From positions 35,573,410 through 35,637,409 of the forward strand of contig OY992537.1 of assembly GCA_963921195.1 (NCBI GenBank): 64,000 bases of DNA, read 5' to 3'. The notes under the pieces were generated by a model that had not been told where the DNA came from, did not search any database, and saw only the letters and a list, made by a program, of their open reading frames with translations. The DNA comes from Pegoplata infirma (lineage: Eukaryota > Arthropoda > Insecta > Diptera > Anthomyiidae). The translations under genes and the position numbers were made by a program. Shown one piece after another: positions 31,382 through 41,678 of this stretch. Every line of letters begins with the position of its first letter. Within the stretch, counting starts at the first letter, position 1.

Positions 31382-32976
31382 CAGACCTTTGAAGAATTAA
31401 TTCACTTTTTGATTTGATTCGCAAAAAGATTAATTCATATTAATAAATCAAGGAATTAATTCTTGATGATTTGATTCAAAATAATTAATTTCAACTATTT
31501 GTTGAAAGAATTAACTAATTTTTTGTTTAATTCCTTGTTTAAATAATGAATTGATTCACTTGATTCAAATCAAACAAGAATTAATTCACTTGATTCAAAT
31601 CAATTTGATTCAAATCAATTGATTCAAATCAATTTGATTCAAATCAATTGATTCAAATCAAAAATGTTTTGAATCAGTTGATTTAAACATTTTTTTCTTA
31701 AATCAAAGTATTTACTTTACACACGTACACACATACTATAACATTTATGCTTGTGCGGTAGTAGCAAGCAAAAAGTCAAAGCAACAGAATTTAATAGTGT
31801 ACATTTTATTGGCAGCGCACAAGCTGAATTTTTTAGCCTATGCCCGCATGCATAGGAATCACAAAAATACAAGACATTGCTTTAATATAACATTTATTAA
31901 TTTGCACATATATATTAAGGGTGGGATAATGCACGACTTTTCGATATAATGGAAATGTATGTGTATAATAAAAATGTTAATCATTAATTGTTTTTGTGTT
32001 AAATTTAAAGTTATTTTTATGCTGAAGAGCCAAATTCGTTATTGACTAAAGTAGAGATAGGCGCGTGAGTTGATTTTGACTCACACTCACTCACGCAAAA
32101 AATAATCGGATCAATCACTAATCACTCACGCAATATTTTTTTACTCACGATCACTCACTATTCACGTGAGTAATAAAAAACTTGCTCACACTCACGCGTG
32201 ACTCACGCCAGATTCAATCACGCTTACGCGTGAGTCACGCAAAATCCACTCACGCAATAAAATTTTCTTACCAAAAAAAAAATAATTAAAAAAAATTTTT
32301 TTTTCACGAAAATTTAAAAAAAATTGGGCAAATCAAAAAATCTAATCACGCAAACTCACGCAAAAAATAAATGACTCACTCACTAATCACTCACTCAGTT
32401 TTTTTTTTTTCAAATCACGCTCACTCACAATCACGTGATTGAAATGAAAATCACTCACGCGTGATTCACGTGAATCAAGCAAATCACGTGACCAGCGCCC
32501 AACTCTAGACTAAAGGTACTCATTTAATAAAACTGTACAATTTGGAGTGTTGTTTATTGATGGCGTGTGTTTAAAATTGATGATATTCCAATGACTTTAA
32601 CGCAATCAGACATGATAAGATTTTTATAATGTGCATTTTTAGTGTTTGATTTAAGTGAAAAAAGTTTAAATCAAGTTGATTCAAACCAAAAGTGATTTGA
32701 ATCAGTTGATTTAAATCAAAGGTGATTTGAATCAGTTGATTCAAATCAAAGTGATTTGAATCAGTTGATTCAAATCAAAGTGATTTGAATCAGTTGATTC
32801 AAATCAAAATGTATTAATTCAATTTAATCAAATCAAAGAATTAATTCTTTGCAATGAAATTAAGTGAATTAAATAATGAATTAATTCTTTTCGATTTATA
32901 GAAACAGGGAATTAATTCAATTATTTTAAATCAGATTTAAGAAATTGAATTAGGGAATTAAATCTTCAAAGGTCTG
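31382..32976. mobile_element. hAT-type element inserted in LINE 3'UTR
   Basis: Ends CAGACCTTTGAAGA are inverted and perfect for 14 bp, with an exact GTCCCGTG duplication (31374-31381, 32977-32984). Both subterminal regions are arrays of gattcaaatcaattgattc-type palindromic repeats (31560-31670 and 32690-32810), mirror-imaged. A CACGTG-type hAT is nested at 32052. No transposase frame. Confidence 0.93.
32052..32507 (+). mobile_element. hAT-type CACGTG-repeat element, copy 4
   Basis: TAGAGATAGGCGCGTGAG (left) and TAGAGTTGGGCGCTGGTC (right, reverse complement) bound 456 bp with a perfect GACTAAAG duplication (32044-32051, 32508-32515). Very close to copy 1 in order and spelling, so these two are probably the youngest pair. 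Confidence 0.93.
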
Positions 32977-32984
32977 GTCCCGTG

Positions 32985-33075
32985 GTATCCCAATGGACCT
33001 CTGAAATTTCCTGCCCCAGACCAATTTTCAAAAAGAAAGAAAAGTAAAAAAAAAAACAAAAAAACAAAAAAGAAA
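32985..33075 (+). mobile_element. LINE 3'UTR end and A-rich tail
   Basis: After the second GTCCCGTG the 3'UTR continues (gtatcccaatggacctctga, cctgccccagaccaattttc) and runs into aaaagaaagaaaagtaaaaa, the A-rich tail expected at the end of a non-LTR element. Confidence 0.75.
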
Positions 33076-33109
33076 GGAAGAAAACGAAGTTGGAAGTTTT
33101 CTAAAAAAT

Positions 33110-33580
33110 TTATCGAATTCCCAAATTCTAGACTTTTTTAGAAAAAAGGTCTAAGAATCTGAGATTTTTTCTACGGGAAAAAGGTCGCAAAATACTTTTT
33201 AGGTCTGAGAATCTGAGACTTTTTCTTTAAGAAAAATGTCTGAGAATCTGAGATTTTTCTATAGAAAAAATGGGTGAGACTTTTTTTTAAAGAAAAAGGT
33301 TTCAGAATCTAAATTTTTTTAGTACGAACAAATCTAATAATCTGAGACTTTTTTATATCTCAAAAATGCTTTACATTATGAGACTTTTTCTATAGTAAAA
33401 TTTCTCAGAATCTGAGACTTTTTCTGTGGAAAAAAGTTCTTAGAGTCTAAAAATCTTAGATTCTGAGATATTTGCCCTATAAAAATCATTTAATCATTTC
33501 AGAGATGATGATCTAATATTTTCTATGTAGGAAGAATTTTGTCTATTGAAAAATTCTCAGATTTAAAAAAAGTAAAAAAA
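33110..33580 (+). repeat. Degenerate TCTGAGA/CTATAGAAAAA array, block 1
   Basis: About ten degenerate units of aggtctgagaatctgagac + tttttctatagaaaaa (40-60 bases each). The same array type occurs at 41341-41678, 42592-42815 and 43690-43810. Confidence 0.75.
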
Positions 33581-34447
33581 AAATCATCTCAACGAAATAC
33601 AAATGATCATGAAAAACAAACCTCCTTCTGCAAAAAGTAATAAATTTGATAATTTTATAGCTTTCCCATCACCTTTTTTGAAAAAGAAACATATCCGACA
33701 CAGCACTTTGATTTTTTTTTATTCGAAGTAAAAAAAAAAAATTGTCCCCCCTTCCAGACCCAAAAGCTGTACCCGCCACTGCAAAAGATAGATCCAATCG
33801 GTCCATGTTTGGGCTTGGGCCCATTTTTTACTAGCTGCTGAAAAGGGGCCGATTCACAGAAAATAATCATAACTCAATTATAACTCAATTTTTTCCATGT
33901 GGTTGTTGTAAACAATCATAAAAAATTTGAATTTTGTTTGAAATTTCAAAAAACAAATAAAGACCTGCTACCCAGACAGTCTTTAAATTGACAAATAATT
34001 TTGAATTTTGAAATGGCGACATATTTTGTCAGTAATTTTATTTGTTTTTTTCTGCATCATTTTTTTTTTCTCAAAATTTTGGTTTTTCATCAAAAATATT
34101 TTTTTTTTCTTTTTCATTAAAATTTTTTTTTCTTCACAATTCTTTTTTCATAAAAAAAAATTGTTATTTTATTAAAAACTTTTATTCATCAAACTTCTTT
34201 TTTCATTAATTTGTTTTTTTTCATCAAAAACTTATTTGTTTTGATTAAAAAATAATTTTTTTTCGTCAAAATTAAATTTTTTCATAAAAATTTATTTAAT
34301 CAAAAAATTTTTTTTTCATTAGAAATTTTCTTCATCAAATTTTTTTTTATTTTAATTTTTTTTAGCAAAATGTGTTTTTTCAGTTTTGTTGTGCCAAAAT
34401 TTCTTTTTCACCAACATTCGGAAAGGCCGAATTTAACGTTTTTACCT
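33581..34447. repeat. Low-complexity tract ending in a DINE 3' end
   Basis: 33600-33960 holds no recognised feature, though a strip near 33760 (acccaaaagctgtacccgcc) is unusually G+C-rich. 34010-34400 is tttttcatcaaaattttt low complexity. It ends with the DINE-type hairpin ATTCGGaaagGCCGAAT and tttaacg...acctg at 34417-34449. Confidence 0.5.
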
Positions 34448-35464
34448 GTTTTTTTTTTATATTATTTTAACACTTTTAAAGGACAGCAGGGTTAAAAATG
34501 CATACAAATCGGTACTCACCACCAATTTTAAACATTTTTATTAACTCAGCATGTGTGGTAGATTAAACAATATAAATATTATTTAAAATTTCTTTACAAA
34601 AAACATAAATGTTACTCAAACAATTCTGGCAAATCCAACAAAATTTTTCAAAAAGAAAACTTTTTTCTTTAAAAAAATTTGAAAACTGTATTAACAAAAT
34701 CCTTGTTATATTTTTTATAATTTAAAATATCACCTGCAATTTGTTTTCTAAACAAATTTCCTACAAATTTTGTTTTGTTTGTTACTTTAAAGCCACCAAA
34801 AAAATATATACATATAACAAAAGTAAAAGATAAAGTTTTCACAACAGCAAAAACAAAACTTTTCCAATTTAACTGTGAACATCACTTACAAATTTTGTAT
34901 AAATTTTTGTACATTGAAAATAATGAATGAAGCTATGAAAAACAACTAAATAACGTTTTAAAGTGTTTTTCAAAATAAAAACAAAAAACAAAAAAATTGT
35001 TTTGTAATATTTTGTTGAGGCTATAAAATAATGTATGTATGGATAATGAAAAGTTCATTAACAAGTTTTATAAATTTTTTTGTGTGTTTATTTCTAAACA
35101 AAACATGTTTAAACGCATTTTCATTCCTACACACACACACACATCTATAAAAAAAACATTTCCGACAAAAAACGGAAACTCATTTACCCACCATGACACA
35201 ACAACATCAATTCATAACATTATAAACAAAAAAATATGTTGAGCTGTTAGAGATGTTCATATTTTTCCAAAACTACCTTTAAATTTTCTCACTCTTTTAA
35301 ATTTATCGTTGTAATATTAAGAGTCCAAACAAAATAAGCACGGCACGGTAAACGGTCGATGTTGCGAAAAATTTGGAACGAAACAACGACGGTGTTTCCT
35401 AAAAATCGTAATTAAAAAAAAAATTTGAGAATTTCGTTAAGGTATTATTACTAATTGCCATTTT
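34448..35464. other. A/T-rich interval with (AC)n, no gene seen
   Basis: Only an acacacacacac microsatellite at about 35130 stands out. A G+C-richer strip (cacggcacggtaaacggtcg) lies at about 35340. No coding or RNA feature is supported. Confidence 0.5.
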
Positions 35465-36312
35465 TATACCCTCCACTCTAGTGATAGAGGGTATATATAA
35501 GTTTGTCATTCCGTTTGTAACACCTCGAAATATTGGTCTAAGACCCCATAAAGTATATATATTCATGATCCTCGATCGATTTTAAGACGATATCGCGATG
35601 TCCGTCCGTCCGTCCGTCCGTCAGTCCGTCCGTCCGTCAGTCCGTCTGTCTGTTGAAAACACGCTAACTTTTGAAAGACTTTACGGAGGCTCCTGAAGTT
35701 TGGCACATATGTTGAGCATGTACCTGGTCAAGTTGGTATTGCAATCCAGCGAAATCGGTCCACTTGTTCAAAGTTATGAGTAAAAGACTGAATTTCGGCA
35801 AGGGTTTTTCATGAATGTACGAGATAAAACACACGGTAACTTTCTAATGCCAATTCTGAGAGTGCTTAAGTGTAACATATGTATTTGTCGTTCCTCTGTT
35901 CCGGTTAGTTTCAAATTTCAGCCAAATCGGTGCAGTGGTTCAAAAGTTATTAGTAAAACCCTGAATTTTAGATTGGTTTCACCTAAAATTCACGTGTTGA
36001 AGAACCCGAGTTTTAAAAAAACAAGCTTTAAAAACAATTATAAGCCACAAAATTACTTTACAGATTATTTTTGTCTTTCAGAAATATTTTTACACTAAAA
36101 AAAAAATACACTCGCAAAAAATTTTACACTTAAAAAAAAAAGTAGTAAATTATGTTTTTTTTACAAAAATGAAAAAAAAAAAGTTTTTTACTCAAATTAA
36201 AATATTTCTGATCAAAATTGTTAATTTTTTATACATTTAAAAAATTACTATCCTTTAAAAAGGGCATTGTGGAGGGTATTCTTAGATTCGGTAAAGTCGA
36301 ATTTAACTTTTA

Positions 36313-37246
36313 CACTCAAAAAAAAAAAAAACTGTAAAGTTAGCAAAAAATTTAGTTAAATTTAACTAAAAAAGCACCTGATTTTGAACCTACTAAATTT
36401 CTAGTTAATTTAACTAAAAATATTTAGCTAACTTTTCGTAGAATGAATGTAGAAAAAAAAGCCGTAACTTTAACTAAAAATTCAGCTGAAAATTTTGTAA
36501 CATTTTTATGTACATATTAACAAAAAAAATTTGTTGAATTCAGCTAAACTTTTTGTTACTTTTTTGTAAAAAAATGTAAGTTTGTTAAATATTGGTTTTA
36601 AACACTAAGGCCTCTGTTCTGTTTTTCACAACTTTTCAATTCACATGAAAATTTCCGAATCACATGAAATCAAGTTTAGTGTTTTATTGATCACGTTTTC
36701 ATTCGAAGTTGAAATCGAATAATTAAAAGTTCAAAAATTATAAGGAAAAAAGTGCATTCGTTTTACTTTCACTAAATTTTATTTATGTGAAACAAAACGA
36801 AAAAGAAATTCGGATGTGAAAACTAGAACACCAAAAAAATTCGGAAATTTTCATTTTCACATTTTTTATGTGAATTACTTTTTTTAGAACAGCGGCCTAA
36901 CACTTCACTTATTTTTTCTTTTTTTTTCACAGCATTAAGTTCAGCTTAAGTAGAACTTATGAGATTTGCATAGAAGGCTACACAAGAAATATATAAAAAA
37001 ATTTCACTTAACAAATATGTTACGAGAAATCAACAAATTAATTGGTAAAAATTCGTAAACTCAGTTTAAAATTCAACAAAAAAAAATTAATTCAAATTTT
37101 GTTCAAAACTAGTATTTCCGTAAATTGAACTTAACTCAAAAAAATAGTTAAAACGCTAATTTTAACTAAAAATTTGCTAAAAAGCCAGTAAACTCTCGTT
37201 AACAAAAAAAAAATTTGTTAACTTTACAGTTTTATTTTTTTGAGTG
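36313..37246. mobile_element. TACACTCAAAA-ended MITE in DINE copy F tail
   Basis: Ends cactcaaaaaaaaaa...actgtaaagttagc and (inverted) gttaactttacagt...tttttttgagtg are flanked by TA (36311-36312, 37247-37248). Removal rejoins ttaactttta and tacttg, the expected DINE end. The body carries ttagttaaatttaactaaa repeats. Another element is nested at 36607. Confidence 0.88.
36607..36898. mobile_element. Nested MITE with AGGCCKCTGTTCT ends
   Basis: AGGCCTCTGTTCT (left) and AGGCCGCTGTTCT (right, reverse complement) continue inward with ttcacatgaaaattttccga-like inverted arms. Flanks aacact (36601-36606) and aacact (36899-36904) form a 6-bp or slightly longer duplication. It interrupts the MITE at 36313, the third level in this stack. 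Confidence 0.75.
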
Positions 37247-37254
37247 TATACTTG

Positions 37255-37480
37255 TTTCTATTTGGTTTGAAAATAATTGAAATGTTTTATTTTGAGTAGG
37301 TTTATTTAAGCTCGAGGTCATTTTTCCTTTACTTAAATCAAACTAAGATACTATACAATATTGTTCTTCTATTTCTCAATGAGGGAAGAGTTGAAAATGT
37401 ATTAATCTTTTTGTTTAAACATTAGCGGTTTCCCATTTAAATTCCCTATGCTACTTGAAGTATAGGGTTTTTATATTTGC
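37255..37480 (-). repeat. CTCGAG-type dispersed repeat fragment
   Basis: gaaatgttttattttgagta then aagctcgaggtcattttt matches the tttctggctcgaggtcatta stretch of the copy at 58700-59178. Fragment only. Confidence 0.5.
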
Positions 37481-37489
37481 TAAATAGTA

Positions 37490-37620
37490 AGGCTGCCCAT
37501 ACGTACTGATTTGATCAGTATATGTACTGATTTTTGATCACGTGTACGGATCAAAAGGCGTTGTACTGATTTGTACAGATTTTTTGAAATATGTACAGAT
37601 TGTACTGATTTTTGAACATT
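37490..37620 (+). repeat. GTACTGATTTG repeat, possible hAT terminus
   Basis: taaggctgcccatacgtac is followed by five to six permutations of gtactgatttg / gtacagatt. Such subterminal repeats next to a sharp G+C edge look like one end of a hAT element, but no partner end was found. Confidence 0.4.
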
Positions 37621-38159
37621 TCAACATAAAAAGTAATTTTGTTCGACAATTTTATACAAAAACCATTAAATAAGTCATCGGAGCAGTTTTTTATAACTTA
37701 AGTATGACAAAGAGATAATTTGAGTTAAATCAATTCCAAAAAGTTTAGAGTTCGTGAATCAAGAGGTTTATTAACGCAAAAAAATATCTGAGCATTAGGT
37801 TATTTTGATCCTATGAATATGAAAGATTTATATGAAAAGGCACCCATAATCTTTGAGGTTTTCTAAATGAAAAGTCCACGAGATGATGGATTGTTTTAAA
37901 TTTTTAGAATGATAATATAATTGCATCAATTCAAATGATTCTGAGATGTTCGATTAGGTAATCTTCAGAATTTATTGGACAAATCACTCAGAACATCAGC
38001 CGCTATTTAAAAACATGTGCTTTTTATCTGGGAAGTTTTATAAAAGTTAGAGTTATCAAGACTTATGGAAAAAAGTCCTCAGAATTTGAGGAATTTTCTT
38101 AAACTCAAAACCTGTGGGTTTTGTTTGTTATAATTTTTGCACTAAAACGATCAACATTT
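37621..38159. other. Unassigned A/T-rich interval
   Basis: Scattered ctgag and tctgagatgtt strings recall the TCTGAGA arrays, but no periodicity, TIR or ORF is supported. Confidence 0.4.
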
Positions 38160-38690
38160 AAATTAAGTTGGTTGAAGTCAGTTAAAATTTTTGCAAAATA
38201 ATAACAACAGTTTAAGGAAGTTGTTTTTAAACCTTTGTATTAAAACAGCTCTTTTCAAACAGTTGTTTTTACTGAAATACTAATTGCCCAAAGTTTGTTA
38301 GTTTAACCGAATTTGTTTGAGTGTTGAAAAACTTATCAGTGTTTTGCCATAGAAAAGATGTTTCAGAGAGGTATTTCACGAAAATATAAACGTAAAAGCT
38401 TGGGCGTACTGATTTGAGTTCAGACAAAAAAATGTTCACCCTATAAATAGTCTTCACACTGGAATCTGACAAATTCTGAATCACGTGTCTGCTAAGTCTT
38501 GCAACAATGACAAACATAACTAAATTTAAAACAGAAATACAAAAAATTATTCTATAAGAATATCATAGTTTTAATTTGTAAAGAAAAAATGCCTCGAGCT
38601 AGATTAAACCTTCTCAAAATCTAATATTTTAAATTCGAAAAAAACATTTTTTTTTTAATAAAACTTAATCAGATTAATTGAAATGTTAGT
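38160..38690 (+). repeat. CTCGAG-type dispersed repeat copy
   Basis: aatctgacaaattctgaatc, cacgtgtctgctaagtcttg, agaatatcatagttttaat and gcctcgagctagattaaa follow in the same order as the right arm of the foldback at 44120-44650. An 82-codon minus-strand frame at 38269-38517 is not preserved in the other copies. Confidence 0.65.
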
Positions 38691-38833
38691 AAAAATATGG
38701 TGGTGTCACGATATGAAAGAAAGTTGAAGTTTGGTGTGTCAGTCACGGTTTTTATACTCTGCAGACAAGCCATTTGGCTTAGCAGGTTTTTAGCATTAAG
38801 GATGTATTATATTTTAAATAATAAAATTATTGA

Positions 38834-38836
<3 letters not shown>

Positions 38837-38872
<36 letters not shown>
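38837..38872. repeat. Long poly(A) run
   Basis: About 35 consecutive A residues lie directly before the 5' edge of the DINE-like element at 38871. Confidence 0.9.
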
Positions 38873-38873
<1 letters not shown>

Positions 38874-39515
38874 ACTCTGTGGTACAGGGTATAATGAGTT
38901 TGTGCTGATGTTTGTAACTTTCCGAAATATTGGTCCTACACCTACCTTCAAGTATACCGATTGACTTAGAATTACTTTTTGAGTCGATTTAGCTATATCC
39001 GTCAGTGTGTCCATCTATCAATTTACGATAGAGATCGCAATTCTCAATCAATTGTCCCAATGTCAAACAAACGCTTAAATGACTCTAATAAAAATTTTGT
39101 ATGCACGAATTATCATTCTAAAAATCAAAAGAGTCGGGTCTTGTAGTCCCCATACAAACCACCCTAACGATATTCACAGACTTCCCTCAAAGTTCATAAA
39201 AATGGGAAATATTTAAATAAAATAATGTTTGCAGGTATTAAACGTGTACTTTAGTAACCTAATCAAATCTTAATATAATTGGATCATTTTTGGACCAAGT
39301 CCCCATACAAAAATTTCGCACCATATATTTTAAATCTGTTGGCAACACAAATAAGGCAATTCCACCCAAATTTGGTTGTTGTGTGGTTTCTACACTTATT
39401 AAAGATCTAACAAAGAATAAATCAAATCGGTCCACGTTTAGACTTGGGAACCATTTTTCGGAAAACACTGGTGTAGGTTATCATATGGTCGGGCCACATA
39501 GAATTTTCTTACTTG
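38871..39515 (+). mobile_element. DINE-like element, second family
   Basis: It starts actctgtggtacagggtata, atgagtttgtgctgatgttt, carries the GTCY-poor core agtcgatttagctatatccg and tcagtgtgtccat, and ends tgtaggttatcatatggtcg...attttcttacttg. The layout copies DINE-1 but the sequence differs. A 5' scrap is at 49930 and a 3' scrap at 3735 (minus). The 167-codon frame at 39290-39793 starts in this repeat and runs into the next element, so it is rejected as a gene. Confidence 0.7.
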
Positions 39516-39739
39516 TTAAAGTGACAAATTTGTATAAAAAATGCCGCATTTTTAGTTATTGTTACACTGTGCAACAAGAAAACTTATCCTCAATTGTTAC
39601 AATGCCAAATGAAAGTAGACCATCAAATAAACAAAATCTCCAAAGGGTGTTGCAGAGAAAGTTCCAATTTCTTTTTTATGGACCACTGAAGTTTTTAATT
39701 TTTTTTATCAAAGCCTCGAAAAAAAACTATAATAAATGT

Positions 39740-41096
39740 GAGGCATTCCACACCAAATGTTTAGCAAAAAAAAGTTGTGTCGTGTCAATATGAAATCATT
39801 TGCAAAGTATTCGCTCTTAGGGTACTATTAAATAACAAAAATAAATTTAAGTTTTTTCAAAAAGTGGGCCTTGTAGGCGTGGTCAAATATTGAAAATATC
39901 AAACTTTTTTGCCTGAGTATCTTTACTTCAATATTTATGCAAATTAAATGAAACACAGTTAAGTCTTTAAGACAAAAGTTTTTTATGGATTTTTGTATGG
40001 GCTATCGATTAAAAAAATAAAATTTGGAAAATTTTCAGAAGAAGTTCTGAATTTTTAAAATTTAAACTTAAACTTTATTTATCAAAAAACATGCCGCAAT
40101 TATATATTTTTTTTAATTTTTAAAAAAAAAGTTAAGGTTCATTCCTTTCTGTTCTGAAATTTTCAGAAATGAGTTTTGCCTTGTTTTCGAGAAATCAAAT
40201 GTTAAAGATTGCAATACCCTAATTTTATACAATAATGGTGTATAAAACGTGTGCGTATGAGTAATATCAATACTTAAAAAATATTTTAAGAGGCGTTGCA
40301 TCGCGATGGGGGCGTGAGTGAGTTTTTATTTATGATCACGCACGCTAATGAAAGAAAAAATTTAGTCACGCACGATATTTTATTTTGCTCACGCTCATTC
40401 ACGCACACGTGAGTAGGAAAAAATAAGTCGCGGGCACGATGATCACGTGAGCGTGAGTAAAATAAAATATCGTGCGTGAATATTTTTTTTCTTTCATTAG
40501 CGTGCGTGATCGTAAATAAAATCTTACTCGCGCTTCTATCGCTTCTTAAAATATTTTTTAAGTATTGATATTACTCATACGCACACGTTTTATACACCAT
40601 TATTGTATAAAGTTAGCGTATTGCAATCTTTAACATTTGATTTCTCGAAAACAAAGCAAAACACATCTCTGAAAATTTCAGAACAGAAAGGAAAGAACTT
40701 TAACTTTTTTAAGAAATTAAAAAAAAAAATAAAATTGCGGAATGTTTTTAATAAATAAAGTTTAAGTTTAAATTTGAAAAATTCAGAACTTCTTTTGAAA
40801 AATTTCCAATTTTTATTTTTTTAATCGATAGCCCATACAAAAATCTATAAAAAACTTTTGTCTTAAAGACTTTACTATGTTTCATTTAATTTGCATAAAT
40901 ATTGAAGTAAAGATACTCAGGCAAAAAAGTTAGATATTTTCAATATTTGACCACGCCTACAAGGCCCACTTTTTGAAAAAACTTAAATTTTATTTTTGTT
41001 ATATAATAGTACCCTTAGAGCGAATATTTTGCAAATGATATCCCATTGAAACCACTATGGTTTTTCTGTAGTGGAACTGTTGGTGTGGAATGCCTC
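39740..41096. mobile_element. 1.36-kb foldback element
   Basis: Ends GAGGCATTCCACACCA are perfect inverted repeats, with atgt on both outer flanks. Long arms mirror each other: gtactattaaataacaaaaa, agtgggccttgtaggcgtgg, gcaatacc...tttatacaataatgg. The centre (about 40310-40540) is a gtgagt/cgcacg-rich palindrome resembling the CACGTG hAT family. No coding frame. Confidence 0.8.
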
Positions 41097-41340
41097 ATGT
41101 GTATCTGAGCTTAAAAATACTGTTGGATGCCTTCAGTAAAATTGTTTGCCGTTTTTTTTTTCTTGAACTTTTTAAGTCTTTAACAGCCATTTTAAGTGTT
41201 AATTTTTTCTTTTTCAAAAATTAAACACAGAAGTCTAATATAGTGCCCATTTAAAGCAGAGCTTCTCACTTTCTTCGCGTGAGTAATTTTCATTTCAATC
41301 TTATGATCGTGAGTGAGCGTGAGTTGAAAAAAATTTAAAA
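41097..41340 (+). repeat. Fragment of a CACGTG-type hAT
   Basis: At 41262-41330 cttcgcgtgagtaattttca, atcgtgagtgagcgtgagtt and gaaaaaaattt match an internal part of the 8748 family; no TIR or duplication is left. 41097-41260 holds nothing recognised. Confidence 0.5.
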
Positions 41341-41678
41341 AGTATCAGATGTAAAAAAATTTTAAAATTTTTTCGATTGAACAATTTTCAGATTCTGAGA
41401 TATTTTTTACTTCAAAAATCTTCAGATCTATAACCAAAAAAGAATATCGGATTGTAAGCATTGTCTTTAAATAGCCTTAAATAGTCTTAAATATCTGTAT
41501 TTTACTTTAGGAAAAGATTCTGTTGCTGAGAATTTTTTTCTTTGGCGAATGTCTCAGTTTCAAAAATCTTTCTTTCTATAGAAAAAGTCTTAGATTCTGG
41601 GACATATTTTTATAAGAACTATTTCAGATTCTAAGTATTTTTTCTATAGAAAAAGTTTAAGACTCTGAGGCATATTTT
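41341..41678 (+). repeat. TCTGAGA/CTATAGAAAAA array, block 2
   Basis: Degenerate units such as cagattctgagatatttttt and ttttctatagaaaaagttta run up to the 5' end of DINE copy G and resume after it. Confidence 0.7.

Larger units (their letters stand above)
35466..37254 (+). mobile_element. DINE-1/mini-me element, copy F, with nested MITE
   Basis: 5' stem, core (cgattttaagacgatatcgcg), GTCY tract at about 35600-35655 dominated by GTCC with scattered GTCA units, two body repeats, acactc-rich A/T tail, gtggagggtattcttag and ttcggtaaagtcgaattt follow in canonical order. The last six bases (tacttg) lie beyond a MITE at 36313-37246. A 95-codon frame in the body is a family shadow. Confidence 0.9.

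Noticed and set aside
33655..33870. 71-codon minus-strand frame in a G+C-richer strip
   Set aside because: No domain, no conserved partner in the window, and it ends in low complexity.
39290..39793. 167-codon open frame, longest in the window
   Set aside because: Starts inside the second DINE-like element and ends in the TIR of the next foldback; no recognisable domain.
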